From Symbiodinium natans (taxonomy: Eukaryota > Sar > Dinophyceae > Suessiales > Symbiodiniaceae), in contig CAJNDS010002626.1 in the NCBI GenBank assembly GCA_905221605.1, forward strand, positions 210,315 through 274,314: a stretch of DNA of 64,000 nt. Direction: 5' to 3'. Shown piece by piece: positions 44,873-55,238 of the stretch. Positions within the stretch are counted from its first letter, which is position 1. Every line of letters starts with the position of its first letter. The notes below the pieces were generated by a model. That model saw only the letters and a list, made by a program, of their open reading frames with translations, searched no databases and was not told the origin of the DNA. Both the position numbers and the translations under genes were made by a program.

Positions 44873-45243
44873 ACGCCGCCGCGGTCAAAGACACTGATGC
44901 TCGTCACAACTGAGTCAGCGAACTCTGCGAGCTCCTCCGAAATTGACGTGTGGGGATCGTCATGGAGCTCTCGAAGGACTTCCGGGAGAGTGTCGCGGGT
45001 CTCCCAGCGCAGATCACGCGTCTTCCGGAGGTTGCAAGAAGTGACCTTGCCGTCGGCCTGCTCCGACGGCACTTGTGCCAACAGCTCCTCAAGCTCAGGC
45101 AGCTTCTCGTCGTTCTCGACCAAGCTGGACACCAACTGAGACAGCTGCGCCAGGACCTGTGGGTCAGAGCCCCGCAACTCGTCAGTCGCTGCGCGGAGCC
45201 CGTCAAGTGCCACCACCTCCAGCAACTTTTGCAAAGCGGTCCT
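44873..45243 (-). CDS. Helical/acidic exon upstream of the DUF2135-TIR exon
   Basis: Coding-like residues LQKLLEVVALDGLRAATDEL, LAQLSQLVSSLVENDEKLPE, LEELLAQVPSEQADGKV and then TLPEVLRELHDDPHTSISEE, ending VTSISVFDRG. It is all helical with an amphipathic pattern. The donor is GACCGCG|GCG or three bases later, and the acceptor of the next exon restores GFRASL, which supports one transcript. The left acceptor (near 45236-45245) is not certain. No named domain. Confidence 0.55.
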
Positions 45244-45441
45244 TGGGCCCCAAAGCAAAAAAAAATCTACCTGGAGAAAAACAAGCCGACCAAGGCAGCT
45301 GCACCGACTTGGCGTCAGCGCCCCAAGCCAAAGCTGGACCCTTGCAAGGCCCAAAGAGGAAAGGTCGCCCAAGGCCAATGCAGGACTTTGGACAATGCAA
45401 GGAAGATGAAAGCAGAAATCAAACATAACTTAGTTATGCTA

Positions 45442-46149
45442 TTAGTGTACTACAAAATATTCTTGACGGAGGGCTTCCTGGCCAAGTCTCAGCTCCTGTT
45501 TCAGCGCCTTGCTGGAGGAGGCACGCAGCTTCTCCTGCTCAGAGGGCTGTCGTGGAGACCTCCTGATCTTGCGCACCGTCTTACTTTTCAGGTTCACTTG
45601 CCGCATCTGAAGGAAATTGACGTCGTAAGAGAAGTCGCCGCTCTGCACTCCCAGGATCTGGCTCATGCCCTCGTGTCCACTGTGGAGCCATTGTTGAAAG
45701 GCCGCCTCGACCTTTGGTGACGCTTCCGGTTTGTATGGATACCATCCGTCCGCCTTGCCGTCAATGCCATCATCCACCCAGTACTGCCACTCTATCGCCT
45801 GATTGACGTCCAGCTTCTGTTCAGGCATCAACTCCTGAAAGGATTTTTTCTCCTTGCCCGCACGGATGTAGGGACTGGCACCTGCCTGGAGAAGCGACTC
45901 GATGGCTTTCAGGGCTTCGGGCAACGTGGCCCGAGTGGCCTGAGTGGCCTTGCATGCCTCGGCTACAGAGACCAAGGGGGTGTTGAGCGTCAGCAGGTCC
46001 AGCTCGTTTGGCTGAGAGCCATACTTGAAGCAAACTTCAAGAGGGTCGACCCCTGTCTCGTCCGGGTCAGACGCCGTTGCCAGGCTGCGCGCCACGGCGT
46101 TGATGATGGACCTGCTGCAGTTGCGGGTGTCCACCAGGTCAGGATGCTC
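45442..46149 (-). CDS. Ankyrin-like and WWE-domain exon
   Basis: The exon begins at GAG 46149 after CCCAG. First comes an ankyrin-like part (CFKYGSQPNELDLLTLNTPL, ALKAIESLLQAGASPYIRAG). A WWE domain follows: EWQYWVDDG, DGWYPYKPEASPKVEAAFQQ, then DFSYDVNFLQMRQVNLKS and TVRKIRRSP. The two conserved Trp, the GWxxY turn and the closing F-x-x-M-x-Q-x-N plus T-x-R-x-I-R-R motif are all present. WWE domains bind iso-ADP-ribose or ADP-ribose ends and occur with PARP or E3 ligase domains. The 3' end of the exon is not fixed (GA or GC donors are possible near 45480-45530). Confidence 0.75.
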   Translation of the reverse strand, partial: EHPDLVDTRNCSRSIINAVARSLATASDPDETGVDPLEVCFKYGSQPNELDLLTLNTPLVSVAEACKATQATRATLPEALKAIESLLQAGASPYIRAGKEKKSFQELMPEQKLDVNQAIEWQYWVDDGIDGKADGWYPYKPEASPKVEAAFQQWLHSGHEGMSQILGVQSGDFSYDVNFLQMRQVNLKSKTVRKIRRSPRQPSEQEKLRASSSKALKQELRLGQEALRQEYFVVH

Positions 46150-46239
46150 CTGGGAGCTGACGACCATGCAACGACACAACAGAGAAGGATCGCATACAAA
46201 AGTAGGAGAATTCATAAACTAGACGATGACTGAGACAAC

Positions 46240-46341
46240 CTGGTGCGGGAGATGCTCCTGAGCCCAGGCTTCGAACTGAGACCAGTCCCTCACCTCAATC
46301 ATGCGCCAGACAGGAGGTAAGTCAGCCAGCTCCAGCTCGAC
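46240..46341 (-). CDS. Short 34-codon linker exon
   Basis: Bounded by AAG|GTCGAG (acceptor at 46342-46343) and CACCAG|GTTGTC (donor at 46239), exactly 102 bp in phase 0: VELELADLPPVWRMIEVRDW followed by SQFEAWAQEHLPHQ. It joins in phase 0 both to the ADP-ribosyltransferase exon on its 5' side and to the ankyrin-WWE exon on its 3' side, the best evidence that these domains share one gene. Confidence 0.7.
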
Positions 46342-46522
46342 CTTGCAAGGACAAGACACCATGCCATCTGCAGCAGTCTACTTCATCTGCTAAGTCTGCT
46401 AAGAGTGCAAGCGCAAAAATCTCCGAGGTCTGAAATCGCAAGCTCTTGCGCCCTCGGAACAGCAAGAACTGCACCCGAAACATCCATACACCCATGTAGT
46501 GACATGGCAAAGGGAAGGCAAC

Positions 46523-47035
46523 CTGCCAGTAGTCTGGGTTGGATGGCTCCCCGTTGTAGTTGACGTTGTGGACTCTGAGCATGTAGTGCGGGGGTATCAA
46601 CACTTCGTTCTCGTCGGGGAACTTGGACCACTGCTGGATGGAGGCAGGATAGTAGCTATCTTCCGTGGACAGCTCTGGGTCCAAGCTGCAATGTACACGA
46701 AAAAGCAAGCCAGTAAAGCCTCCGTTGCCTCCCTTGGTCGCCTCAGACGTTGAGCTGAAGGCAGACCAACAAACCTTCTGGCCAACCTGGTAGATCTTGG
46801 CTTGCGCCAGATCCAGCTGGCAGCGTCTTGTAAGACACTTGCCGACACCGGATTCGTCCAAGCCACCGAAGAATCGAAAACCTGGAAGCTTGTTGTCTTG
46901 CGACTTCCTGAACACGTCACGCAGAGCCCGAATGTACGGCGCGTACTTCTTTAGCCCCTCCGCGTCATCAGTGTACAAAGCTTTGTTCATCTCCCCGTAC
47001 ACGGGCCCGGCCTCCGTGTACAGCTTCAAGATCAC
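46523..47035 (-). CDS. Mono-ADP-ribosyltransferase-like (ART) exon
   Basis: The exon opens GTGATC after CAG at 47036 and ends DYWQ at a CAG|GTTGCC donor (46522). It is 171 codons in phase 0. The domain follows the arginine-type ART (R-S-E) plan: LYTEAGPVYGEMNKALYTDD, a helical run, PGFRFFGGL with the Arg at residue 54, CWSAFSSTS (Ser-Thr-Ser, 94-97), GLLFRVHCS and FPDENEVLIPP with ExE at 142-144. In this family Arg and Ser hold NAD and the last Glu is catalytic, so all key positions are present. It would transfer ADP-ribose from NAD to a protein side chain. No signal peptide is seen on this exon. Confidence 0.75.
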
Positions 47036-47324
47036 CTGTCAGCTGCAGTGAAATTTCAGGTATTTGTCTTTGTACTAAGACGACCACCCTGACCAACTCT
47101 AGCACCGATAATGCTCATAGTGCAGTATTGCTCATTATGTTCTGTAAATAACTGTTGCGCACGGATGATTGAATATCGTGCCTAATGGTTGCACAACACC
47201 CTCAAGTCCGCAAACGCACGCACGAGGACGTCAAATCGCCCCCCAATTTCGTGCCCAATTTGTCAATTGTTCAGGCTATTCTGCTTCTACTGCAGGATGC
47301 TATACGGCTATGCTGAGTACGACC

Positions 47325-47530
47325 CTAACGCAGTTGGTGGACCAGCCCGCCTGCCTCCTTACGCTGAACCGGGTCAGCTGGGCACTCCATGCCGTTTGAC
47401 TTCAGGAACTTTGCCAGCAGACCCTCCTCCGCTTCCTTGCTGAAATACTCCACGTGCTGGAGGAAATTGAATGTCATCCTGAATTCTGGCCCCCACAAAG
47501 TGAATTTCACACGTTTAAACATGTACTGAG
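47325..47530 (-). CDS. Possible upstream exon of the ART gene
   Basis: Minus-frame coding-like stretch: VKFTLWGPEFRMTFNFLQHV, EYFSKEAEEGLLAKFLKSNG, ending near LVHQL at a possible GTTAGG donor. It lies about 300 bases upstream of the ART exon on the same strand. No domain is recognised. It may belong to the same transcript. Confidence 0.35.
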
Positions 47531-48594
47531 TATGCGACAAATGCCAGAGAAGTGCAATTAAAGGAACAATAAGGCAGTCATGGCAACTGACACGGCAACC
47601 CCGAACAAGAATCAACGAAGAAGACCCTGGACGTGGACAAAGTTTCTCCAGGCTGCCTGTGGAATGTGTCGAGTACGCATGCACCATCACGCACAATTGC
47701 ACATCCAAGGCAGACTAGGGGGGGCGCCCTGTAAAAGTCGCATAAGCCTTTGCCGGTGGAACAATCTGCATGGTTCCTGTTGCAAGCGATAACAACGGGG
47801 GGGTGGGCGGGAAGTCGGCAAGCACCCCCAGGAAAAGCAGGCGCAAAATAATTGCAGGAACCTGCACAACTAGGACCTGCTTTAGTGGCAATACCTTCAG
47901 GGCTTATGCCAAGAAAGCCGTCAAAAAGCAAGCAGCGTGCATCCCAAAGCCCCAGACAAGCCCACTCTCTTTGCAACAATCATTGCTGCAGCCCAGAAAT
48001 TGAGGGACAGGCTACAGGATTACAGGGCACCGCGAAAGTTTAAGGCAGAATGGTCCAGGCCGAAACAAGTTCCAACATTGTCACGCATGCCGTGCGACAG
48101 GCGCAACGATCATGGAAGCATATACTACAGATCAGCATAGTACTCTATGCTGCGGTATACAATCGCATATTCCCTGATCTGTCCTGGATTCAAGCTTATT
48201 ACTCACTGGAGGCCTTAGAAAGCGTGCGCAGTGCGATCAAGGTCTGGTATTAGCAATGCTCTCATCCTACACCTTCCTATAGTCACAGTACTATAACAGT
48301 ATGAAATTACGCTAGAATACTGCCAAAACGTTATCAACATTATGATAATTATGGCCCCATAAGTTCATCTGAGTCTCCCGGTCGTGGCAGTGTCTGCTGG
48401 CGCCACAGGTCCAAAGGCCAGGCGATGCACGAGCTGGCCGCCTTTTCCCGGTTCACGCACCTGCAAGGCGGGAGCCCCGCCCAAACCCCTTGCACGTAGC
48501 ACGCAGCATGTTGGACTGCGCGTATACGCGCCCCATAGAGTGGACTATCCCGCAAAAACCTATACCACACACCTCGTGTACATGCTACAGACCA

Positions 48595-48917
48595 TACTCG
48601 GGCGGGGTTCGAAGTTCGATGTAGCTGCATGAAGGGCTGCCTTGAAGGCGGTGATAACAGACCCCAGGGCTTGAACCCGGTTCCAGCCATCGAGCCCATC
48701 GATGGCGAAGTCGTCCATGGGTTGTAGCCCGTGGGTGTCCTACACGCAGGCGAAAAACATCGAACAACGAGCTGCTTGGCTGAACAGACCACCTTTGCTG
48801 GATCTGCATGGGTGTGAAATGCTCGTTGAAACGTACAGGCCTTGTCCACCTCGATCTTGTATCGCTGCGATGGATCTGATGGAAGAGTCTTGCAGACGAC
48901 GACATCAAGCATCGTAG
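48595..48917 (-). CDS. Two possible upstream exons of the same cluster
   Basis: Exon a (about 48912-48800): MLDVVVCKTLPSDPSQRYKI then CTFQRAFHTHADPAK, ending before a GTGGTC donor. Exon b (about 48745-48600), after GTGTAG: DTHGLQPMDDFAIDGLDGWN and ALGSVITAFKAALHAATSNF. The two lie in different frames, as expected if an intron separates them. No domain is recognised. They lie between the helical repeat protein and the ART exon, all on the minus strand. Confidence 0.4.
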
Positions 48918-49469
48918 CCTCCAGTCAGTGATCCTATGTTCAAAGGCCTCGAAATCCCTGAGTCCCACCACGATGAGATAAATCATACTAACATCGCCAA
49001 TCGTCTTGGTTACTCAAACTTCCGCAACAAGCACAGCAGAGGGGCATGGGGAGAAGTGGCCCAATAGCCAACTCAGCTTAAAAGTATGCGATTTGCCTTT
49101 ACCAGTGCCCTGCAGCTCCTAACATGCAATAACCAGCACTCTAGAGTTTAGTGCACCATCATCCTCGCGAGCCCATACATACTACGCGCATGTGATGGCT
49201 ACTTACTCTGGCAAACAGGGTCATAAGAAGAGGCCCCCCCCTCTTGGGTCTTCCGTGGACCGGCCAGCCCCACGTTCCCAGGACCTGCAGGTGGCCTACA
49301 GTACCGGTGTGGACTGCATGGTATAGCACAATACATAACACGATGCGACAACGTAGTACTAGATCAAGTGATGTATAATACCATCATGCAGTATAGAACA
49401 GTTTTAACTAGACCCCCATACAGACAGTAGCCGTACTGGTATAGTACAGCGCCGTGCTCATGTAATGCG

Positions 49470-52238
49470 CTATATACACAGCCCAATTCTGCTACACAAT
49501 GTTCTGCAACAACTACAAAAACGCCCGCGGCTACCAGCGCATGTCAACAACCTGCTCCGAGCCTGCATGTACAGCCTGTCCAGGGAGCTCACCGCATCTC
49601 CAAGTTGAGAGCGTACGCACGAAGACATCATCTCATTCATCTCTTGCTGCAAGAGAGTCGCCGCTTTCTGGCGCTGCTCGGGAAGCGGAAAGATCACCAA
49701 CGGGAAACCGCTGAGTGAAGTCGTCCATGTACTTGTACCTGGAATTTGCTTCTGCTGAATTGTCATGAAATCGCCCCGCCCAGCAAAAAGGACTCGTGCG
49801 GCATTGCTGCAGCCACGTTCCCCCATCTCCCGCCAAATACGCTTCTGGGTTCCGAGTACCAGGTTGAATGGAACTGCAGCTGTCTCAGGTGATCTGATCC
49901 CTCTACTAGCTTCTCTTCTGGCAATTTCCAGCATGCTTTGCAAATGCGTCGAGAAACACGCAAGCTCTTCCAGCGCTCGGACCGCAGATTCCAACAAACA
50001 TTCCTCCGCTTCAGAAGGCTGGATGATGCTGACCGGCTTGTACAGGTCTTGTAGTTTCAGGAAGAGTTCGCAAAGTTCTTGAGAAACCGCGTGTTGTAAC
50101 TTCAGCGGGGGTGACGCTGTAGCTGCACCTTCGCCAAACCTGGGAATCAACAGCGCTGGAAAGCCGTCTAACGTCAACGGCACAGGTCCGGATGGTCGCT
50201 TGGGGCACCCTTCCAGAAGCACTTTGGTAGCGTTGCTGAAATCGTGCCCTATGGCCTTCTGCATCTGTGTCCAAATATGTTGCTGTGCTTGAAGCACCAT
50301 GTCAACTGCATCAATCGGATCCGCACTCTCGACGCCAAGCTCACGAACAATCCTTGGCAGTTGGTCTGCCCACGCGGCCAGCTCCTGCAATACTTGGCTC
50401 ACGTAGTCCAGGAGGCCCTCTTCTTCTGGAGGAGGCTGGATGATGCTAACCGGCTTGTACAGGTCTTGTAGTTTCAGGAAGAGTTCGCAAAGTTCTTGAG
50501 AAACCGCGTGTTGTAACTTCAGCGGGGGTGACGCTGTAGCTGCACCTTCGCCAAACCTGGGAATCACCAGCGCTGGAAAGCCGTCTAACGTCAACGGCAC
50601 AGGTCCGGATGGTCGCTTGGGGCACCCTTCCAGAAGCACTTTGGTAGCGTTGCTGAAATCGTGCCCTATGGCCTTCTGCATCTGTGTCCAAATATGTTGC
50701 TGTGCTTGAAGCACCATGTCAACTGCATCAATCGGATCCGCACTCTCGACGCCAAGCTCACGAACAATCCTTGGCAGTTGGTCTGCCCACGCGGCCAGCT
50801 CCTGCAATACTTGGCTCACGTAGTCCAGGAGGCCCTCTTCTTCTGGCAAAGGTCTAATTACAACAGCGGGCAGGCACACCTGTCGAATGTTCAGGAAGAA
50901 TGCACAAACTTCTTCGGAAATGGCTTCCTGCACTTGCTCCAAGGCAGTTCTCGATTGTCTGAGGAAGCTGGGTGCTTCCAGCAGGGGAAAGTCACTCAAG
51001 GTCTCTGAGACTGGCGTTCCACATCCGGGCGCTGGATGCTCACGGCGGGCTTCCCAGCTTCGGAAGTGATCGCTGAGAACCATCTTGGCGGCATTGGTGC
51101 AGTTGGGCTCCATCCACGTCTGCATCTTTGATCGGATTCTTTGCCAGGTCTCTTCAACCAGCCGACGGAAAACTGCAGGTCGGGCTCTCTTTAAGCCCTT
51201 GAAGTCCATCCGCTGCAACTGGAGCAGCCAATGCAGCCATCCCTCAAGGCCACGCATTACTTTGGCGAGGAATTCAAGCACGCTCTCCTCTCCAGGTTCC
51301 GCTTGGATGACGATGACGGGCGAGTACATCTCGCGCAACTTCAGAAACAAGGTGCAAAGCAAGCGCGAGATTAGGCGGGACGCCTTCTGATCCACACTCA
51401 TCGCCCCAGCCTCCGCAAAGCAAGAGGGAATTGCCAAAGCTGGGAAGCCGCTGAGCGTGCGCGACACGGGTCCAGGCTTGGAGCCCTCAACAAGAACCCT
51501 CGCTGCATTGCTGAGATCTTGTTCCATCAGAAGCTCTGCCTCAGACCAAGCCACGTCCCGGGCATCTGAAACCATTTGAACTGCATCGGCTGAACGAACG
51601 TGGGGCACTTTGAGCACACCTTTCAGAAATCCCAACCAGGCATGCAGCTCCTGCATAACAGGAACAAGAAGTTGCAGCATCGCTTCCTCTTCGGGGTCTG
51701 CCTGGATGAGAGCAACTGGCTTGAAGATTTCCTGCAGTTCTGCGAAAAGTTTGCAAATCACCCGTGACATGGCTTGCCACACTCGCCGAGAGGGCTCAGT
51801 GTCGTTCAGTGGCGTAGAGACATCCAACTTCGGGAAGCCCGCCAAGTTTCTGGACACAGTAGCACCATGTTCGGTACTCAGCCCCCGGCTGTGAGACGTC
51901 GCTTGCTCACCCCGGAAGGACTCATAAGCTTCTTTGGCCGCAGCACTCAAGCCAGGATCGCTCATCAGACCCAGAAGTTGATCCTGAGCCTCTGTGACCA
52001 TGCCGACGGCCCCGACAGTGTCTACGTGCGCTGCCTGTACATCTCGTATATATTCTTGCCACAATGCAAGTTCACGCAAGGCCAAGGCCACACTTTCCAA
52101 CAGCTGCTCCTCCTCCAACGACATTCTACTTAGGACGGCCTCAGCGGAATCGACCAAGCGCCACGCGGCGTTGCCTAGAGCAGCATAGCCGAATGCCAAG
52201 ACTAAGACCACGCTGGCTGTTGTGTCATCTCGGGTCCA
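49470..52238 (-). CDS. Large helical repeat protein (about six 139-aa units)
   Basis: A 966-codon minus frame. The true exon probably starts at about 52238 (VWTRDDTTASVVLVLAFGYA) after an AAAG acceptor, the first 40 residues being intron read-through. It is built from repeats of about 139 residues. Each has a block like EEEGLLDYVSQVLQELAAWA, then AVDMVLQAQQHIWTQMQ, then the phrase DFSNATKVLLEG, then PVPLTLDGFPAL and a helical SQELCELFLKLQDLYKPV. Six units are seen, four diverged and two nearly identical (50013-50846). The end, after SQLGDAVSSLDRLYMQ, is likely cut by a GTGAGC or GC donor near 49590. The repeat is not one I can name and probably forms an extended helical scaffold. Confidence 0.7.
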   Translation of the reverse strand, partial: WTRDDTTASVVLVLAFGYAALGNAAWRLVDSAEAVLSRMSLEEEQLLESVALALRELALWQEYIRDVQAAHVDTVGAVGMVTEAQDQLLGLMSDPGLSAAAKEAYESFRGEQATSHSRGLSTEHGATVSRNLAGFPKLDVSTPLNDTEPSRRVWQAMSRVICKLFAELQEIFKPVALIQADPEEEAMLQLLVPVMQELHAWLGFLKGVLKVPHVRSADAVQMVSDARDVAWSEAELLMEQDLSNAARVLVEGSKPGPVSRTLSGFPALAIPSCFAEAGAMSVDQKASRLISRLLCTLFLKLREMYSPVIVIQAEPGEESVLEFLAKVMRGLEGWLHWLLQLQRMDFKGLKRARPAVFRRLVEETWQRIRSKMQTWMEPNCTNAAKMVLSDHFRSWEARREHPAPGCGTPVSETLSDFPLLEAPSFLRQSRTALEQVQEAISEEVCAFFLNIRQVCLPAVVIRPLPEEEGLLDYVSQVLQELAAWADQLPRIVRELGVESADPIDAVDMVLQAQQHIWTQMQKAIGHDFSNATKVLLEGCPKRPSGPVPLTLDGFPALVIPRFGEGAATASPPLKLQHAVSQELCELFLKLQDLYKPVSIIQPPPEEEGLLDYVSQVLQELAAWADQLPRIVRELGVESADPIDAVDMVLQAQQHIWTQMQKAIGHDFSNATKVLLEGCPKRPSGPVPLTLDGFPALLIPRFGEGAATASPPLKLQHAVSQELCELFLKLQDLYKPVSIIQPSEAEECLLESAVRALEELACFSTHLQSMLEIARREASRGIRSPETAAVPFNLVLGTQKRIWREMGERGCSNAARVLFAGRGDFMTIQQKQIPGTSTWTTSLSGFPLVIFPLPEQRQKAATLLQQEMNEMMSSCVRSQLGDAVSSLDRLYMQARSRLLTCAGSRGRFCSCCRTLCSRIGLCI
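50013..50846 (-). repeat. 417-bp in-frame tandem duplication inside the repeat gene
   Basis: Copies 50013-50429 and 50430-50846 are offset by exactly 417 bases (139 codons). By eye they differ at about two bases (GCTGACCGG versus GCTAACCGG, AATCAACAGC versus AATCACCAGC). The frame is kept. Confidence 0.95.
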
Positions 52239-52369
52239 GACCTTTGGAACGTACTGCAAATTTCTACTAGAAAGGGACACATACGAAGTCGCATAACAGT
52301 ACATTGTGTAAACAATCAATAATTGCACAAGAGAAAAACTTTGTAATACTCCACCACGCCTTGGGATCA

Positions 52370-52480
52370 ACCTTGACTTGCACGCGCTGCTGCCGTGTGG
52401 TCTTGGCTAATTTGACAGCTGGCCCACACTTGAAGTCGTAGCTGAGCCTTTCCGCAACAGAAAGACTGTGGTAACAAATG
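52370..52480 (-). CDS. Possible exon upstream of the repeat protein
   Basis: Minus frame LSYDFKCGPAVKLAKTTRQQ then RVQVK, ending at an AAG|GTTGAT donor near 52368. Joining to VWTRDDTTASVVLVLAF gives a continuous beta-like run. This supports more coding 5' of the repeat protein. No domain name. Confidence 0.4.
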
Positions 52481-52805
52481 CAGATCTGTCTACAGTACAC
52501 TAAGTGTAGAATACGGTTTTGGGTTTCGGGCAATACGCTGGAGCATAGTCTGGTGTAGTGCAATATAGGTGTTGTGCAGCGCTGTGGCACAGTATACTAA
52601 AGCGTACTGCCATACAGCGCAACTGTTTTTGCTTCGTGCGTGCAATCGCTAGTGTGCACTACAAAACAGGGCAGAAACAGTACAACAAGACATCAAGGCT
52701 AGCGGCCAGCAAGCAAGAAGCGTAGCACATGACTAAGCTTACATGCAAGATGCGGTTGTTACTACGATCCTGTCATTACCTGCCTCGCACAGAGCAACTG
52801 ACAAA

Positions 52806-53040
52806 TTAACAAACTTCTTGCATTTTGAAAACCAGCTGCTTCTTGTGCAGTATAACATTCGAAGGCTGCAATCGGCGCTCGTGCATTGCTCCAACGTCCA
52901 GTGGCACAATGACTAGTGCAGACTCATCTCCTTCAAACTTGTTGCGTGGCACTGTGCAGAGCACCTGCAGAGGCTGCGGCCATATCGCTGGGTTTGCAGA
53001 GACTCGCAAACATGGGTGTCGCAATGGGCTTGGAGCAGAT
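52806..53040 (-). CDS. Possible 5' exon of the repeat-protein gene
   Basis: Minus frame with CRVSANPAIWPQPLQVLCTV, ESALVIVPLDVGAMHERRLQ and NVILHKKQLVFKMQE, a beta-strand-rich stretch that may form a small sandwich together with the exon at 52370-52480. Boundaries are not resolved. Confidence 0.35.
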
Positions 53041-53656
53041 TGAACACGGGTCAAGCCCATCTCAAGCGAGCCCCGGCAGCAACCTTCGTGAGGATCAGCA
53101 CGCCCTAACCAGATTTTTTCTTGCAATTGTGAATCAAGATCCAACCTGTTAATCTTTACAGTTAATTTGCTGGTCTTGTCTAGATTGAGCTGACCTACCG
53201 GCATGTGCCGGGATTTGCACACTCATCGCGTCTCTTGGACTCGAGCCAACATGGAGCCCCGAACGCCAATTCGCATGCCTCGGTGCCGCTGTTTGCATCT
53301 TTGTATGCCTGCTTTGTTTTTGGTAAACCGCGATAGAAGTATGTAGAGTTTGCACTCTGTACTAGACTCGGCCAGGTTTGCTGGTTTGGAACATACTCTT
53401 GCCTCATTTTCTCCCGCGGTGGCCGCACACAGAGCAGCTCCCAAAAAGACCATGTCTACAAATGATCAGCAAACTGTCCAAAATACATGGGTCGGCCTCC
53501 CGACCCATGGAACTGACCCGAATTTGGTTTTATCAGTTAATTCACTTTAATGGGGGCCCATCTCTTGATCCTGATGAAGAGAAAAAAACCAATAAACAAG
53601 CGCCTATTCTTCACAAATTGGTGTGGGTCGGGGGGGTGTGAGCTTAAAGCTGTCGC

Positions 53657-53930
53657 ACATCCGAAAACCCTGGAAACCCGAAAAAAAAACCCACAAACCG
53701 GCAAATCCGCAAATCCACGTATCTAGGAATCCGCACATCCGCACATCCCCGCAAACCCGCAAATCTGCAAACCCACATGTCCGGAAATCCGCACATCCGC
53801 ATATCCGAAAACCCGGGAAACCTGGGAAAGCCCTGCAAACCCACAAATCTGCAAATCCAGGTACCGGGGAATCCGCACTTCTGCAGCTTCGAAATTCCAA
53901 GGGCTTCGCAAATTTGGGTAATTTGCGTAT
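53657..53930 (+). repeat. Degenerate CGCAAATC-type repeat, period about 144 bp
   Basis: Imperfect AAATCCGC / CACATCCG words repeated at 7-9 base spacing, plus a larger duplication: CATCCGAAAACCC starts near 53658 and TATCCGAAAACCC near 53802, each followed by similar DNA ending in GGAATCCGCAC. Confidence 0.7.
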
Positions 53931-54222
53931 GTGCAAATCAACGAATGCTCAAACTGCCGACCCGCGACCCTGCAAATGCTGAAACAACACGTTGTCAATA
54001 TAGATCTGCAATTGTGATATATCAATCAATGCCTAAAACCCCACGCGAAAGCAATATTCAACTCAAACCCAGCTACAACAGCTTTTGTGATCTTGGGAGC
54101 TGAGCCCGCAGCGTCCAAAACAATGTCACCAGGCTAGTGCATACGGGCTTTCTGTAGTTCATCAGTAAGAAAGCAAGTAGGAAAGTAGCAATTAATTGGT
54201 AAGCAGTAGCAAGCAAGGCAAG

Positions 54223-54849
54223 CTACACCTCCATCCAGGTTCTAGAGGGTCTCTTGACAAAGGCCCCAGGAAAAAAACAAGAGATCAAATGACAAGAAAC
54301 GAGAGGCTGAATGATGCGCATGATGCTGGATCTACACCTCTCCGCAGCAAACAAAGCTTTCCGCAACTTCAAGAACACGCATGAGTTGTCTGGAAAGTGC
54401 ACATTCGTGGGAAGCAAAACGCACTCTGGAGACACTACAAGCGCAAACAGAAAAGCAGTGCTCACGTCGGCAAGCACTAGGTCACAACTGTTTGCCGAGG
54501 CGTATATGAGGAACATTCGAAACGCCTCGTTAGCATATGTCGGACTGCTGATGCCCAACTCTGCTGCTGATGGCGATCCACTGGCATAGTCCCTCGCCAC
54601 GACACGCACTCGCACGATGTCCTCCTTAGTCTTACCATCCTTCTTTCCAACCGACACCCAGCGTGTGGACAAGATCTTAATTTTGTGCGTCTTACAGGAC
54701 TCATCGGCTTCGGCTTTGGTGATGGGGTCACCAACTTTCAAAGAATCAAAGGCTCGAATCTCCTTTGTCATTCCTTTTGTGGCCTTATCGAAATCAAGGC
54801 TTGCGTTCGTGCACGAAAGAGGGACGTTCGAGACACACAACACGGTCAC
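54223..54849 (-). pseudogene. Copia-type reverse transcriptase relic
   Basis: A minus frame reading IKILSTRWVSVGKKDGKTKE, VRVRVVARDYASG, SSPTYANEAFRMFLIYASAN and LVLADVSTAFLFA. This is the Ty1/copia RT core (KARLVARGFxQ and DVxTAFLxG motifs) with the first catalytic Asp. The YVDD box and RNase H are lost and the tail is unrelated. No gag or integrase is joined to it. It is a fragment in the opposite orientation to the copia elements on its right. Confidence 0.75.
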
Positions 54850-55238
54850 GCATCTTCAACTCAATCCAACCATGATCTTCAATGCTCTGGAAAACACTTG
54901 CGTTGAACTCGATTTTATCAAGGAAATCCTCGGACCAGGCAAGCAATCGAGCGGATCATATGATGGCAAGAACAACGCATCAACGTCCACAGCAGCACTA
55001 GCACAGTGATTTCAGGAAGATCGTCAAGCTCAACACCGGGCTTAAGCACACTGTCGGAGGCAGCAGACATGTACCAGTCTTTGAAAGCACTTTGTCAGTG
55101 CTCGGTCCTGCCAGATCGTGGGGGCTCGTCTTCGCAAAGACAAGCCTGGGAGATCACTGATGGCTCAGCGGATCCAGGAGCACATCCGCTAGACCCTCTG
55201 TTCCATGCCTTGAAGCCGGGATCTGGGGCAGACGTGCC

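Noticed and set aside
44950-45720. Plus-strand 256-codon ORF
   Set aside because: Antisense to the helical and WWE exons.
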